A stretch of DNA of 64,000 nucleotides from Prostheceraeus crozeri (Eukaryota; Platyhelminthes; Polycladida; Euryleptidae): positions 1 to 64,000 of the forward strand of contig CAJQUW010000558.1 in NCBI GenBank assembly GCA_907163375.1, in the 5' to 3' direction. The notes under the pieces are model-generated. The model worked only from the letters and a program-made list of their open reading frames with translations. It was not told where the DNA came from and made no database searches. Positions 53,108 through 63,373 of this stretch are shown piece after piece; within the stretch, counting starts at the first letter, position 1; each line of letters opens with the position of its first letter. Made by a program: the position numbers and the translations under genes.

Positions 53108-55365
53108 AGACATACAAGAGAAGAATGACACCACATTTCTGAACATTGGATCCTGTTTTCATCATGTTTTACACAAAGAACTTTTTTGAACTCCTTGACA
53201 TGGGTTCATGAGGAGCAATATATTCAAGACCTGTGTTGATGTGGAGATTACAAATCAATTGAAGTGGTTACCGAATTAACCTACCGCCTTATTCTCAAAA
53301 TGTTGACTTGTTTGAAAACCTGTGATTTTGTGAATTCTCGATCAGCTCCTAAGTATGAAAGAGTATTTATTCAATTTTGTCAAAGCAGAAAAATGAAACA
53401 AAGAATTTCAGCAAACGGAAATATAGAGGCGAATTGTCCGTCTTTTGAAAGACAATGATACAGTCTTATATCTGTCATTTGTAGCATTCGCTCCTTACCT
53501 AAGAGGTATGAAAATGGTGGGTTCTATGACAGTTTCTGAGTAGAAAATCAGAGACACTGGTATTAATTAAAATTACCATGAGCAACTTCAGATCAGTAAG
53601 GGAGATTGGGGTACATTCGCTCATCGTAGTTTGTGTGAAATTGCTTGATTGAAATGACTTCTCATGAAGATATGTTAATGCATATGTTCGTACTCAATCA
53701 TGCCTGTAAAATCTGCATATGCCTTGCTACCCGCGCAATGTAAGATAGAAAATAAACTTTCCACCTATCCGCGAAATTCTTTATTTTCGTATCTTAATGT
53801 GCTCTATGTGCAAAATTCCAACGCGATGTACACAAAGATGATTCATGGCTGCCCCTTCGAACAGTAGTTGTTCCTTCATCCCGGGAAATTTCGATTTTTG
53901 TCGCAGAAAGCGACATGGGCGCATTCGTCAACACATCGGTGGGGAACATTCGTGCAGGACATTTTTTATCGATGTAATGTAATTTGAATTTGATGTCTAG
54001 ATTGACTGGTTACTTTCAAAATACATGCCTGACTGCTGAACTGATAATGCGAAATCGAAGCATTGCGTAGTAACCTTATTGGAAACCTAAGCCAAAAAGG
54101 TAAAAACGAGCTTGAAATGCCGATTTTGTCTGACATCCCTTTAGAATTGGATGAAGGCGATAACAATGCCAGCAACGCAAGAACGACGCGTAAAAACGAC
54201 TATACCCAGTGGTAAATTAATCAAAAGTTTTTGAGAATATTCATATAATACTTGGGAACAAGTGCGCGATTATGGAAATTTGCACGAAAGTACCTAACCA
54301 CCTGCACGAATCTGTCCCACCCATTGTATGTGATCACCGAATCTGCCCTACAGCGATTAATTTCATTCAACAAGTTAAGTCACTCAATCTGAGGTTTAAT
54401 AATGAAAAACTTCCATAATATCAAGTATTTCAGAAACAGTAAGTGAATTTCTGGTATTGTGAATAGGAGATTTAATAGATTTACCTTTTTTGCTCTCCCC
54501 TATATACCACCAATATGGCTAGCACGGTTTACTGCATGGAAGTTCTCACCTAACTTGATTGTTTCAAAGCAGGGTTGGCACGGAATTAATGTCGCGGGCG
54601 GGAGTTATTGGCGAGTGGGATTATCGGCGGTTTTTTGAGGGATTAATTTTTTGTGAGAATTGAATTTTGGATCATCAACGTACTTTTTGTACATGTAGCA
54701 GCATTATCGTTAGCATTCTTCGTCTTCTTACATGTCATGTGCAGGTAATTTCGATGTACATGTAATTTGTTTGGAGAAAGAGATACGCTTGCACATGGAA
54801 ACTTCATTTACCGAACTTAATAAATGAAAAATAGCCAACATCCGTGATCCAAACGGAATGAGACTTGAATGTCTTTATGTTTGTAAATTCCGATTGTTGG
54901 TTTTACATTATTCAATTATCCGAATATTTACTGTATCCATAATTCACAGGACTAGCAACAAGAAATACCCTCACTTTTTCCTTCGTCTTAAGTCCTTTGT
55001 TCAGCTTGTTTTTGTAATCCTCAATGAAAACAACTTCGAATGAATCAATCCATAGGCTAAATCTGCTGCTTTTACAGGTTGAAACTTGCCATTGCCAATG
55101 ATGTTGGTGTACGCTCTGAATGACGTCAAGGACATCCGATGAAAGGGATTGACTCATCAAATAATTCAGACCGACTCTGAGAACTTGACAACGCATAGAA
55201 GATGATTGCTCTTCATCACCATATCATCCTTGTAACATACGTCATGACTTTGTGTCGTATATGAAGGCACATAAATCATGAAAGGACACAGAAAAACGCC
55301 AAATCCCATTAATCCCGACCATCGGGTTTTTTCATTTGACCCGGGTCGAAGCCTACCCTGCCTTC
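53108..55365. other. Intergenic stretch, no gene recognised
   Basis: Only short frames without recognisable similarity. A minus-strand frame at 54912-55196 has a plausible length (94 codons) but no known domain. No tRNA, rRNA or clear repeat is seen. It is the 5' neighbourhood of the ornithine decarboxylase gene, so promoter and 5' untranslated exon(s) may lie here or just downstream. Confidence 0.55.
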
Positions 55366-55775
55366 GATGAGAAGGCCCCATTTGGCAACAAGAACGTTCA
55401 GAATGGCCCCTTCGGCTACAACATTTCAAGAGAAGGGTCCTTTTGGCAACAAGATTGCATGAGAAGGACCCCTTCCACAACAATATTGCATGAACGGGAC
55501 TCTTTCGGCAACAAGATTGCATGAGAAGGCCCCTTCGAGAATAAGATTGCATGTGAAGTAACAAGATAAATGAGACCCCCTCCCCCGGCAACAAGATCGA
55601 TGAGGACCTTCAAAATCAGTATTTACCTCACCAAGCCCCTCACCTAACTTGATTACCTGAAAGGGCCCCTCTGTCAACGATATTGAAGAGAAAGGCCCCA
55701 TCGGTAGCAAGATTACATGAGAAGGACCCCGTCGGCAATAAGATCGATGAGGAGGGCCCTCTCGGTTGCCTTCCT
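55366..55775. repeat. 30-31 bp minisatellite upstream of ornithine decarboxylase
   Basis: Units such as CCCTTCGGCAACAAGATTGC followed by ATGAGAAGG occur with the word AAGATT or a variant at 55390, 55420, 55451, 55482, 55513, 55543, 55563 and 55593, then more loosely to 55775. The main period is 30-31 bp. Long minus-strand open frames across it are a by-product of the repeat. It begins about 750 bp before the ornithine decarboxylase start codon. Confidence 0.85.
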
Positions 55776-56118
55776 CGCAGAGAGCGTTGACAATAGTGTA
55801 ATTATCAAAGCTACCAAAATAAGATGTCAGTTGATTTTTATTACTGAAATTAAAACTTTTATGTAAGGGATCTTTTGATTTATATCTGCATGTGGTTGTT
55901 GCGAGTTTTCCTCATCGTTGTAGGTTTCAGGATTGAGTACTTTGCTTTTCAGGCTATTCGGAAGCTCGATCAAGTCGCAACAAATTGCACGAATAAGAAA
56001 CCACCTTGGGGTTTTCAGACACAATAGCACCATTTGACACCAACTGGTATGTAGACTCACTATTCATTTCTATGGTTTCACTATCCGATGCTTTTATTTT
56101 AGACAAATCAACTCAGCG

Positions 56119-56838
56119 ATGCCTTTGCATACTAAAACGCTGGCGGGGGAGCCCTCGGTCAGCTTGATCGAGAGCCCCTCCGCCGGCATCAAAACAAATC
56201 TCTCTGGGTTCACTAAAGATCCCTTCACCAAGTCGGAAAGACAATTCTACAAGGAAAGTCTTTTCAAATTCATTGGGGAATGTATAGATCAAACCAACTC
56301 ACAGAGTAACTTAATGACGTGTGATTTAACAGGCATTTTTCGATGTCTCGATCTTTGGAAACAAGAACTACCTCGTGTGGCGCCATTCTACGCTGTCAAA
56401 TGCAATACAGACTCGCAATTAGTGAAGGTAAGTAAAATCGAAATCGATACTTTGTGTTTATTTTAGTAAAAGATCTTCCTTTTTTTAGGTTCTGGCTGCT
56501 TGTGGTGTTAACTTTGATTGCGCTTCAAAGTCCGAAATTGAAACTGTTCTCGAAGCTGGTGCCGACTCGTCAAATATAATCTTTGCTAACGCGTGCAAGT
56601 TCACACGCGATATACGATTCGCTGCAAAGTCAGGTGTTCAGCGTACCACGTTTGACAATGAATTGGAGCTTACTAAGTTAGCTAAGAATTGGCCGACTGC
56701 CGAATGTGTTCTCCGAATTCTCCCTGGAAGTTTTGATGCTCAGTGCCAACTGTCTGACAAGTTTGGTGCCTCGCTGGACATAGTACCATCTCTACTGGCT
56801 AAGGCGCAGGATCTAGGACTGAATGTTGTCGGTATCAG
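56119..56838 (+). CDS. ODC1: Ornithine decarboxylase, two 5' coding exons (partial)
   Basis: The gene product converts ornithine to putrescine, the first step of polyamine synthesis, in the cytosol with pyridoxal phosphate. Exon 1 is 56119-56427 (ATG after acceptor TTTTAG at 56102, donor AAG/GTAAGT); exon 2 is 56489-56838 (acceptor TTTTTTAG, donor CAG/GTGAGT). Exon 1 is 103 codons and ends in phase 0; exon 2 ends in phase 2. Key residues: Lys94 in PFYAVKCN (the pyridoxal phosphate lysine, Lys69 in mouse), VNFDCASKSEIE, SNIIFANACK, RTTFDNELELTKLA, CVLRILPGS, KFGASLDIVP and LNVVGI. These match the N-terminal barrel of the family. An acceptor just before the ATG implies a 5' untranslated exon upstream. 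No FHVGSG exon is found in the remaining 7.1 kb, so the next intron is very long or the gene is cut. An antizyme inhibitor paralogue is possible, but the lysine and FDCAS favour an active enzyme. It is the only clear host gene here. Confidence 0.88.
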
Positions 56839-58402
56839 GTGAGTGATCAATCACTTAATCGTCAAATTCATTGCCACCGCTGCCACTACCTGCGCAGTTG
56901 CGCACTTTTCCGCATTGCGAATTTTCGTAAGACCTGCGGATTTGCGGATGATTTTTTAAGTTAATACTTCTAACAAGCATTTTCTGATCAAATTGTGCTT
57001 ATTTTTAGAAAATAATTTTCAAACTTTCGTCATTGAAATTTCGGATTCTTGATTACATTATTCTATCTGTCTTGATTGTGCAATAAATGTTGGGTCATAG
57101 AAATTTTCTCGTGATCATGCCTTCAAATCCTTGCGTTTCTGTTATGTCATGACCGCAAAACATGTTGGAGTGACTTCATTTATTGTGCGAACGCTTGCTC
57201 TTTACATCATTTGACTAATGTAACTCGACATGCATCTGATAAAATGGCTCTAATCTTCTCTTATAATATCTACGCAGACTTCCATTTTGTGAGTACATCA
57301 AGGTGGACTAGGTACTAGCATGTAACATCACTACTGAAATTAGAAAATCATCGAATTCTTCGAATAGAAACTTATCGGTTGATGTTTCTTCCCAGCGGTT
57401 AATCGATTTTTGATGTCGATGATATTCGAACTTGTATGCTTTCAATCGAAGAATTCTATATGTAGTTGAACCTACATTTTAATGCCATCGTATGCAGCAA
57501 AGTTATGAAATGCATAATTTAAAATATGATTTCATTTTTTATAGTGATGACACGACTCGTTGGTTTTCAAGTACTCTAGTTCTTAGTTTAGGGAGTTATT
57601 CTAGTTTTTAAGTCTTCTCACAGTTTAAACCTGCTTTCCCAACTGCCGGAAAAATCGGGCTGCGTAGGATTTTTCAAAACCCGCTGTGGCAGCAGTGATA
57701 CATGCTTCCGCGTATCTATGATTTTTGTCCCATTGATGATCCTGTTTCCTCTCATTCAAGTCAGACTATAGGCAGTGTGCAGTCCGTTATGGGAAAATTC
57801 TGTTTTCCAGTGATAAACTGCACATCTCAGAAGTACAATCTACTTAAATTACTGAAAAGTGAAAATCACAATATGTTTGCAATGCTTCGAGGGTATTTTC
57901 TTTTTCGTAATCGGATGATGTATTTTCGGTTAGAGGCATTTCATTTCTTTTGTACGTTTACGCTGGAAATGAGCACATTGTTTTATAACGATAACATTTC
58001 AAAGTATTGAATGTTTGGTGGTAGTCATTTCGTCCGTCTTTCATGGCAATAAGCGTAGAGCAGTACATTTACAAGACTATAATAAAATAGCTGAAAGCAA
58101 GCCGTTCGAGTTACCATTTTCTTTTGGTCATTCGATCGGTTGCAGTACAGACAATGCATCTTAGCATGAATTATGGGCCTAATTTTCGTCGGAAAATGGG
58201 ATTTCATGAATTGAGTTTGCGAATAAATGCAAACTTTCTATCGCGCAAAATGCTGCAGAGTCAGATTTTGAAGAAATTTGACCCGCTGCATAATTAGTAT
58301 AGAAAAGCAAGTGCAAAGGACCGATTAATATATTTTAAAACAAAGTGACAGTTAAAATCAGAACACGAGGCCTTTCGTCCGCTCTAAGTCGTGTGTTGAC
58401 GC
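56839..58402. other. Probable intron of ornithine decarboxylase
   Basis: Follows the exon 2 donor. AT-rich with no recognised element or exon. CAGACTTCCATTTTGTG near 57281 superficially suggests an exon beginning F-H, but its phase is wrong and a stop follows. A 102-codon frame at 57702-58010 is unrecognised. Confidence 0.6.
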
Positions 58403-58534
58403 GGAACTGGTGTTAATCACAGGAACATAACTGAATAACATGCAGTGTGAGAGAAGGAAATAACATGGACAGTAAGTGGACAGCAATCAATGCTATTGCC
58501 ATGGCAACCCAAGGCCAATCACGAACTGCTTCTA

Positions 58535-59318
58535 GATGCACAGGTCAGGAGCAATCGCTTGAATGGCCAGAGCCTCCATGAAATTCAACAGACGGAAAAT
58601 AACTGCGCGTCTTGGTGGAAACAAAGCACACTTCTGACGTCGGATCTACACAAAATCTTGAAAGCGCTCTCTGACACCTGAAAGGTCACATCCGTTGGCA
58701 CGTAAATGACGAGCAAAAGAGCTCTCGGGCAAAGACTTGGATCGAGGAGGAGCACCCTCCCTTCCAACAACCACTTGGGTATATGTTCCTTGACCCGTTC
58801 ACCCAAGGATCTTACCGTTCTGTCAATGCACTTGCTACTGCAAGCGCACTCAAACTGATAAATAACTTTTTCATGTGAATGATTGTTCAGATGAAGCTTC
58901 CTTTAATGGTGATATAACAGCTCAGTTTAGCTAGAGTTCCGTCTAGCTGGCCAAAGGATAAACTTCCTGTTTCTGCTCATTCTTAAGTTATTTATCAGTT
59001 TGAGTGCGCTTGCAGTAGCAAGTGTATTGGCAGAACGGTAAGATCCTTGGGTGAACGGGTCAAGGAACATATACCCAAGTGGTTGTTGGAAGGGAGGGTG
59101 CTCCTCCTCGATCCAAGTCTTTGCCCGAGAGCTCTTTTGCTCGCCATTTACTTGCCAACGGATGTGACCTCTCAGGTGTCAGAGAGCGCTTTAAAGATTT
59201 TGTGTAGATCCGACGTCAGAAATGTGCTTTGTTTCCACCAAGACGCGCAGTTATTTTCCGTCTGTTGAATTTCATGGAGGCTCTGGCCATTCAAGCGATT
59301 GCTCCTAACCTGTGCATC
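58535..59318. repeat. Palindromic insert made of two GIY-YIG gene pieces
   Basis: Arms 58535-58868 (minus) and 58986-59318 (plus) are about 95% identical inverted copies around a 117-bp centre. Each arm codes for the same C-terminal fragment: CACSSKCIGRTVRSLGERVK, EHIPKWLLEGRVLLLDPSLC and a tail ending FHQDAQLFSVC. IGRT-x-RSLGERVKEH-x-PKWL is the GIY-YIG-type pattern in non-LTR/Penelope-like proteins. The insert is flanked by TA on both sides (58533-58534; 59319-59320). The opposite arm of the host element keeps the empty site (CTTCTATACCATT near 63880). Confidence 0.8.
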
Positions 59319-59320
59319 TA

Positions 59321-59847
59321 CACCATTTCCATGTTTATTTCAGATGTCACCATTTATATTCTAGAGTACAACACATGTATTTCAGATTTTCAGTTTTTAG
59401 TTCAGAACCCTGCATTTATTAATGAGAATTGGTCATTTCATCTTAATCTATCACATCAATGGCACTTTTATTTCAGAACTTATCAACTAAATTTCAGATT
59501 CTGCTACTTATATTGTATCATTGTCACAATTTTTCAGAATGCGTCACTTCATTTTCAGATTTTATCATCTGTATTTCCGAAAATTCAGAACTTGACATTT
59601 ATATTTTGGAGCTGATCACTTATATTTCAACTAATTCAGAATTGACCAGTTATATTTCAGATATGACTATTTATATATCAGCATTTAACTTTATATTTGA
59701 GATTGAATCACTTATGTCATCGAATGAAGCAGAAACATTTGAGAATGTTTCATCATTTCAGAAACCATCACTTATATTTCAGAAACTCTCACATTGATTT
59801 CGGAAATCAATAGTTATATTTCATTTTGCCAGTTTGATGTTCAGAAA
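59321..59847. repeat. Left subterminal TTTCAGA repeats
   Basis: The words ATATTTCAGA, ATTTCAGA or TTCAGAA recur about every 22-27 bp throughout. The whole block is an inverted copy of 63374-63880. Open frames through it are products of the repeat. Dense subterminal motifs like these are typical transposase-binding arrays. Confidence 0.85.
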
Positions 59848-59943
59848 GCGTCATTTATGATTGAGAGCGGCTAAGATACAATGACCGGCAGTCGTATTTA
59901 TACAGAGAAATTGCCTCTCTGCAAACTTTCCGTCATCATGAAT

Positions 59944-60480
59944 ATGTCAGATAATTGTGCGATATGCTTGCAATCTATGCTTCACGGCACTATCACTAAT
60001 GCTACCTTGTATCCATTTTCTGCGTGAAAATTGTGTAAACCCGATAATGGGGAACAATCATCCAGCGTGTCCGTTGTGTTGTGCTAAAATTGAAGACATT
60101 GAGAGAGTTGAACATAAGAAACATAAAGTACATGCTCCTCAAGATCGCCAAAGAATAGTTGAATGTGCTCAAAGAGGAGGCGATTGGAATCAGCTAGCAA
60201 CCTCTCTGAACGAAAACTACAAGACGGCCGGCGGATGGGTTAGATCTGGTGAGATCAGTGGCAGGAAACGTGATGGATATAAGTCGAAGTATTTGTCTGA
60301 AGAACAAGTCGCATTCGTATTGAATTGGCTCGATCCGTGACAGATCCAGACAGCTAAGACAGATCCGTGAAATGATCCAGCGGCAATTCAACATCGGTTT
60401 GGTAGTATTAACAATCGACAACTATCTCGATGGACAAATGTACACCATAAAAAAATGCACAATCGACCGATGGCCCTGAA
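59944..60480 (+). pseudogene. RING-finger plus helix-turn-helix transposase N-terminus
   Basis: ATG at 59944 opens MSDNCAICLQSMLHGTITNA; in the next frame the reading continues PCIHFLRENCVNPIMGNNHP, ACPLCCAKIEDIERVEHKKH. C-x2-C, C-x-H, C and C-x2-C fit a RING finger with one ligand not seen and one frameshift near 60005-60025. An HTH follows: DRQRIVECAQRGGDWNQLAT, SLNENYKTAGGWVRSGEI, GYKSKYLSEEQVAFVLNWLD, with a further part near 60350-60470 (LRQIREMIQRQFNIGL; YLDGQMYTIKKCTIDRW). The HTH and following part are like IS630/Tc1-type transposases, whose DDE domain is found on the other side of the piggyBac. A RING domain at the front of such a transposase is unusual. Confidence 0.65.
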
Positions 60481-60708
60481 CAATGACATTAACACTAGAA
60501 AGACTGTTGGGTCAATTGACCCAGAAATGATAATATTTGAATCCGTACACCTCTAAAAATTTGCAGTAGTTGACTTATCTCCCTCGACTTTTCCTAAAAC
60601 TGTAATGTGTTGAATATAAGCATAAAATAAATTTCACGGATTTGTTAGTTTCGATTTCTATTACCAATTATGCATGAAAGACCGTTGGGTCAATTGACCC
60701 ACTTCATT

Positions 60709-61030
60709 CCTACACTCTAACGAAGCCATGCCTGGGCGTTCATTCACTGGTCGTGCATGCGCTTTTTGTTACAGTCAATGAACAATGCGCCTACACTCTA
60801 ACGAAGCCACGCCTGGGCGTTCATTCACTGGTCGTGCACGCGCTTTTTGTTACAGTCAATGAACAATGCGCCTACACTCTAACGAAGCCACGCCTGGGCG
60901 TTCATTCACTGGTCGTGCACGCGCTTTTTGTTACAGTCAATGAACAATGCGCCTACACTCTAACGAAGCCACGCCTGGGCGTTCATTCACTGGTCGTGCA
61001 CGCGCTTTTTGTTACAGTCAATGAACAATG
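60709..61030. repeat. 81-bp tandem repeat, four copies
   Basis: CCTACACTCTAACGAAGCCA starts units at 60709, 60790, 60871 and 60952, almost identical to each other. As 81 is a multiple of three, an open frame (27-residue repeat HALFVTVNEQCAYTLTKPRL...) runs through, but it is not likely to be a protein. The array lies between the left end and the transposase start, so it may affect the promoter. Confidence 0.95.
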
Positions 61031-61160
61031 GGTCAGCACTCCATACTTTCTTGCTCTATGATATTGAAGGTGACATTATTGATTGGCTATTTTCGTGAAC
61101 GGAGTGTGGAGTAGCGTTCACTGCTATCGGAGGAAGTGTCAATGTTCATTTTCTGTCAGG

Positions 61161-62846
61161 ATGGCTGCACGATCACGGCGCACGGCAGCTGAAATCGCGC
61201 AACTGCTTATAGCTAATGTGGATTCCGACGAGAGTGGAAGTGACGATGAAACTGAAAATGGACTTGCCTACGATCCATCTCCTGCAGTGAGCGATGAAGA
61301 GGAAAGTACTGACGAAAGTGAAGACCCTATTGAAAGAGAAAGCGTCAGAAGAAGTGCTGAAGCGAGAGAAATGCAGTTTACATCCTCTGATGGAACTCAT
61401 TGGACTCGGGTGGATATTGGAAGCGTCACTGACAGAGGAAGAGCACCGGCACGAAACATTATACGACAAAGACCTGGTGCAACTCGTTTCATTTTGAACA
61501 GAGTTGATAACGAAGAAGATATTTTTATCGAACTTCTTGGTCATGACAGCATTCTTCGAATCCTTGACTTCACTAGAGCTGAAGCAAACCGACAAGGAAA
61601 TCATGAGTTTGAAATTTCTGAAAACGATTTGTTCGCCTTCTTCGGACTGTGCATAATTAGAGGCGTTCTACAAGGGAAGAACGAGCCGCTATCATCATTC
61701 TGGAGTCAAGAATTTGGAATAAATGTGTTCAAGGAGACAATGAGCAGAAATCGATTCAAGGACATAAAACGCTATATACGCTTTGATGATAAAACAACCA
61801 GGTCAGAAAGAAGAGAAGCCAACAAGTTTGCAGCAATTCAAGAGCTATGGGAATCAGCAATGAAAAGGTGCGGTGATGCTTTTTTTCCTGGACAACACAC
61901 AACTGTCGATGAACAGCTATTCCCCTGCAAGTGTCGGTGCCCTTTCTTGCAATATATTAGCGCAAAACCCGATAAGTTTGGAATCAAATTTTGGTTCATT
62001 TGCGATGTTGATAGCAAGTATGTTTTGAACGCGGTTCCTTACACAGGGAAGGATGAACAACGTGATCCACGCGTTTCTGTTCCTGAATCAGTTGTCATGA
62101 ACTTGACCAAGGCTTACACCAACAGTGGCATTTCAGTGACGACTGATAACTTTTTCACCTCCAGCTCCTTGGCCAAAAATCTTTCTCAGAGGAACATAAC
62201 TCTGTTGGGAACGATTCGACAAAATAGACGTGAAATTCCAAGGGAAGTTGCACAGTGCCTTGCTTCAAAGCATATTCCGGTTCACTCATCTGCATTCTTC
62301 AAGTCTGAAAACCAAATGCTTGCGGCTTACAAAGTCAAAACAACCAAAACTGTGCTGGTTTTATCAACTGAGCACAGATCCGCGAAAGTCGATGAGAACC
62401 ATCCAAAGAAAAAACCGGAAATTATCACGAAATACAACAACACGAAATACGGCGTTGACATTTCCGACCAAATGTTGAGGTTGTATTCTACAAAGTGCGC
62501 ATCAAGGCGATGGCCGCTTGCGGTTTTCTTCAACCTTTTGGACATCTTATGCCTCAATTCGTGGATCTTGGCGAAGGAAATGAACATGAGAAGTGCAAGA
62601 ACACGCAGAGAATTTTTGTTACACATCGGAAAGTTGTTCTGCAGCAAGGCACCGTCCCGAAAGCGTCCACCTCATTTCAATATTTCTACACTTCGTTCTC
62701 AAGCCCTGCAGAGCGGATCATCTGAAGAACGGACGAGATGTCAAACGTGCAAGTCCAATAAGACAAAGGTAACATGCTGCTCCTGTCACAAGTTTGTTTG
62801 TGGCAAGTGTTCCTCTCCCCTGTGCAATTCGTGCAGTTCCTCTTAG
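61161..62846 (+). CDS. piggyBac transposase, full length
   Basis: 561 codons from ATG 61161 (MAARSRRTAAEIAQLLIANV); the frame is open 26 codons further upstream, but the start after TGTCAGG is the best family fit. It cuts and pastes DNA at TTAA. An acidic N-terminal region (DSDESGSDDE...) is followed by the DDE core with Asp250 (TTVDEQLFPCKCRCPF), Asp329 (SVTTDNFFTSSSLAKNL) and Asp433 (NNTKYGVDISDQML). Spacings of 79 and 104 are close to those of the moth enzyme (D268/D346/D447). The C-terminal cysteine-rich domain is complete (CQTCKSNKTKVTCCSCHKF, VCGKCSSPLCNSC). No stop or frameshift is seen, so the copy may be functional. Its insertion split the RING/HTH/DDE gene. Confidence 0.95.
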   Translation: MAARSRRTAAEIAQLLIANVDSDESGSDDETENGLAYDPSPAVSDEEESTDESEDPIERESVRRSAEAREMQFTSSDGTHWTRVDIGSVTDRGRAPARNIIRQRPGATRFILNRVDNEEDIFIELLGHDSILRILDFTRAEANRQGNHEFEISENDLFAFFGLCIIRGVLQGKNEPLSSFWSQEFGINVFKETMSRNRFKDIKRYIRFDDKTTRSERREANKFAAIQELWESAMKRCGDAFFPGQHTTVDEQLFPCKCRCPFLQYISAKPDKFGIKFWFICDVDSKYVLNAVPYTGKDEQRDPRVSVPESVVMNLTKAYTNSGISVTTDNFFTSSSLAKNLSQRNITLLGTIRQNRREIPREVAQCLASKHIPVHSSAFFKSENQMLAAYKVKTTKTVLVLSTEHRSAKVDENHPKKKPEIITKYNNTKYGVDISDQMLRLYSTKCASRRWPLAVFFNLLDILCLNSWILAKEMNMRSARTRREFLLHIGKLFCSKAPSRKRPPHFNISTLRSQALQSGSSEERTRCQTCKSNKTKVTCCSCHKFVCGKCSSPLCNSCSSS

Positions 62847-63049
62847 ACAGTCAGATGAGAGAGAATTCTTATCTCAACACTTTCAGCTTTTGTTATTACA
62901 TATTTCAATAAAAATTGTTCACCGACATTATGTATTTTTTTTTGTTGTGGGTCAATTGACCCAACGGTCCTTAATGGTTAAAAAATTTTTGGTCTTTCTA
63001 GTGTTAATAAAGCTTTGAGAAGTATGTCAACTCATTGAATGGTTTTATT

Positions 63050-63340
63050 CAGGAAGGCAAAGAAGTTGTGTGGATCGATGAAGCCAACTTCAACCTTTTC
63101 TGTAGAAGGACTCAGTTTGGTCGGTTCTAAAATCGCACGTACGAGGAAACCTTCGGATTCCAAAAGTTGTTGGGCAACGAGTCGGTGAGCAGAGACTCCA
63201 AAATCTGGAAAGTGTCGTCCATGAAGGATTGGGATCATTGACAGACCAGATATGTGTGCGCGCATCTCAACATTCCGCAAGCTTTCATGGTGACGTTTTC
63301 GCCCTGAGGGACTTAAGAGTCGGGGAATGAGGTCAGACAT
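63050..63340 (+). pseudogene. IS630/Tc1-like DDE fragment
   Basis: FIQEGKEVVWIDEANFNLFC, then RRTQFGRF and a stop; further degenerate sequence continues to a stop near 63340. VWIDE-x-NFNLF-x-RR-x2-GR is the first catalytic block of an IS630/Tc1-related transposase. The other catalytic residues are not recognised, so most of the domain has been lost. It is the continuation of the gene begun at 59944, separated by the piggyBac. Confidence 0.65.
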
Positions 63341-63373
63341 TTAATAAACAGGCTTCTGGAATATAATTCTTGT

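Larger units (their letters stand above)
60493..63003. mobile_element. piggyBac element 2, apparently intact
   Basis: 2511 bp between TTAA duplications (60489-60492; 63004-63007). Terminal inverted repeat CACTAGAAAGAC on both ends (12 bp; compare CCCTAGAAAGATA of the moth piggyBac). An inner repeat GTTGGGTCAATTGACCC lies close to the left end (about 60506) and about 40 bp in from the right end (62949-62967), the asymmetric inner repeat known for piggyBac. The transposase gene is open from end to end. A four-copy 81-bp tandem repeat lies in the 5' part. Confidence 0.95.

Noticed and set aside
55166-55710. Cys/Ser-rich minus-strand proteins
   Set aside because: Frames run through a 30-31 bp minisatellite and shift between units; no independent support.
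57275-57310. Third ornithine decarboxylase exon beginning F-H
   Set aside because: After CGCAG the phase does not match the exon 2 donor, the sequence departs from HVGSG at once and a stop follows.
59229-59797. Phe/Ile/Ser-rich frames in the TTTCAGA arrays
   Set aside because: They arise from the subterminal repeats and appear in both arms in inverted form; not genes.
60753-61061. 102-codon repeat protein (HALFVTVNEQ units)
   Set aside because: Produced by an 81-bp tandem repeat whose length is a multiple of three; no start context or family.
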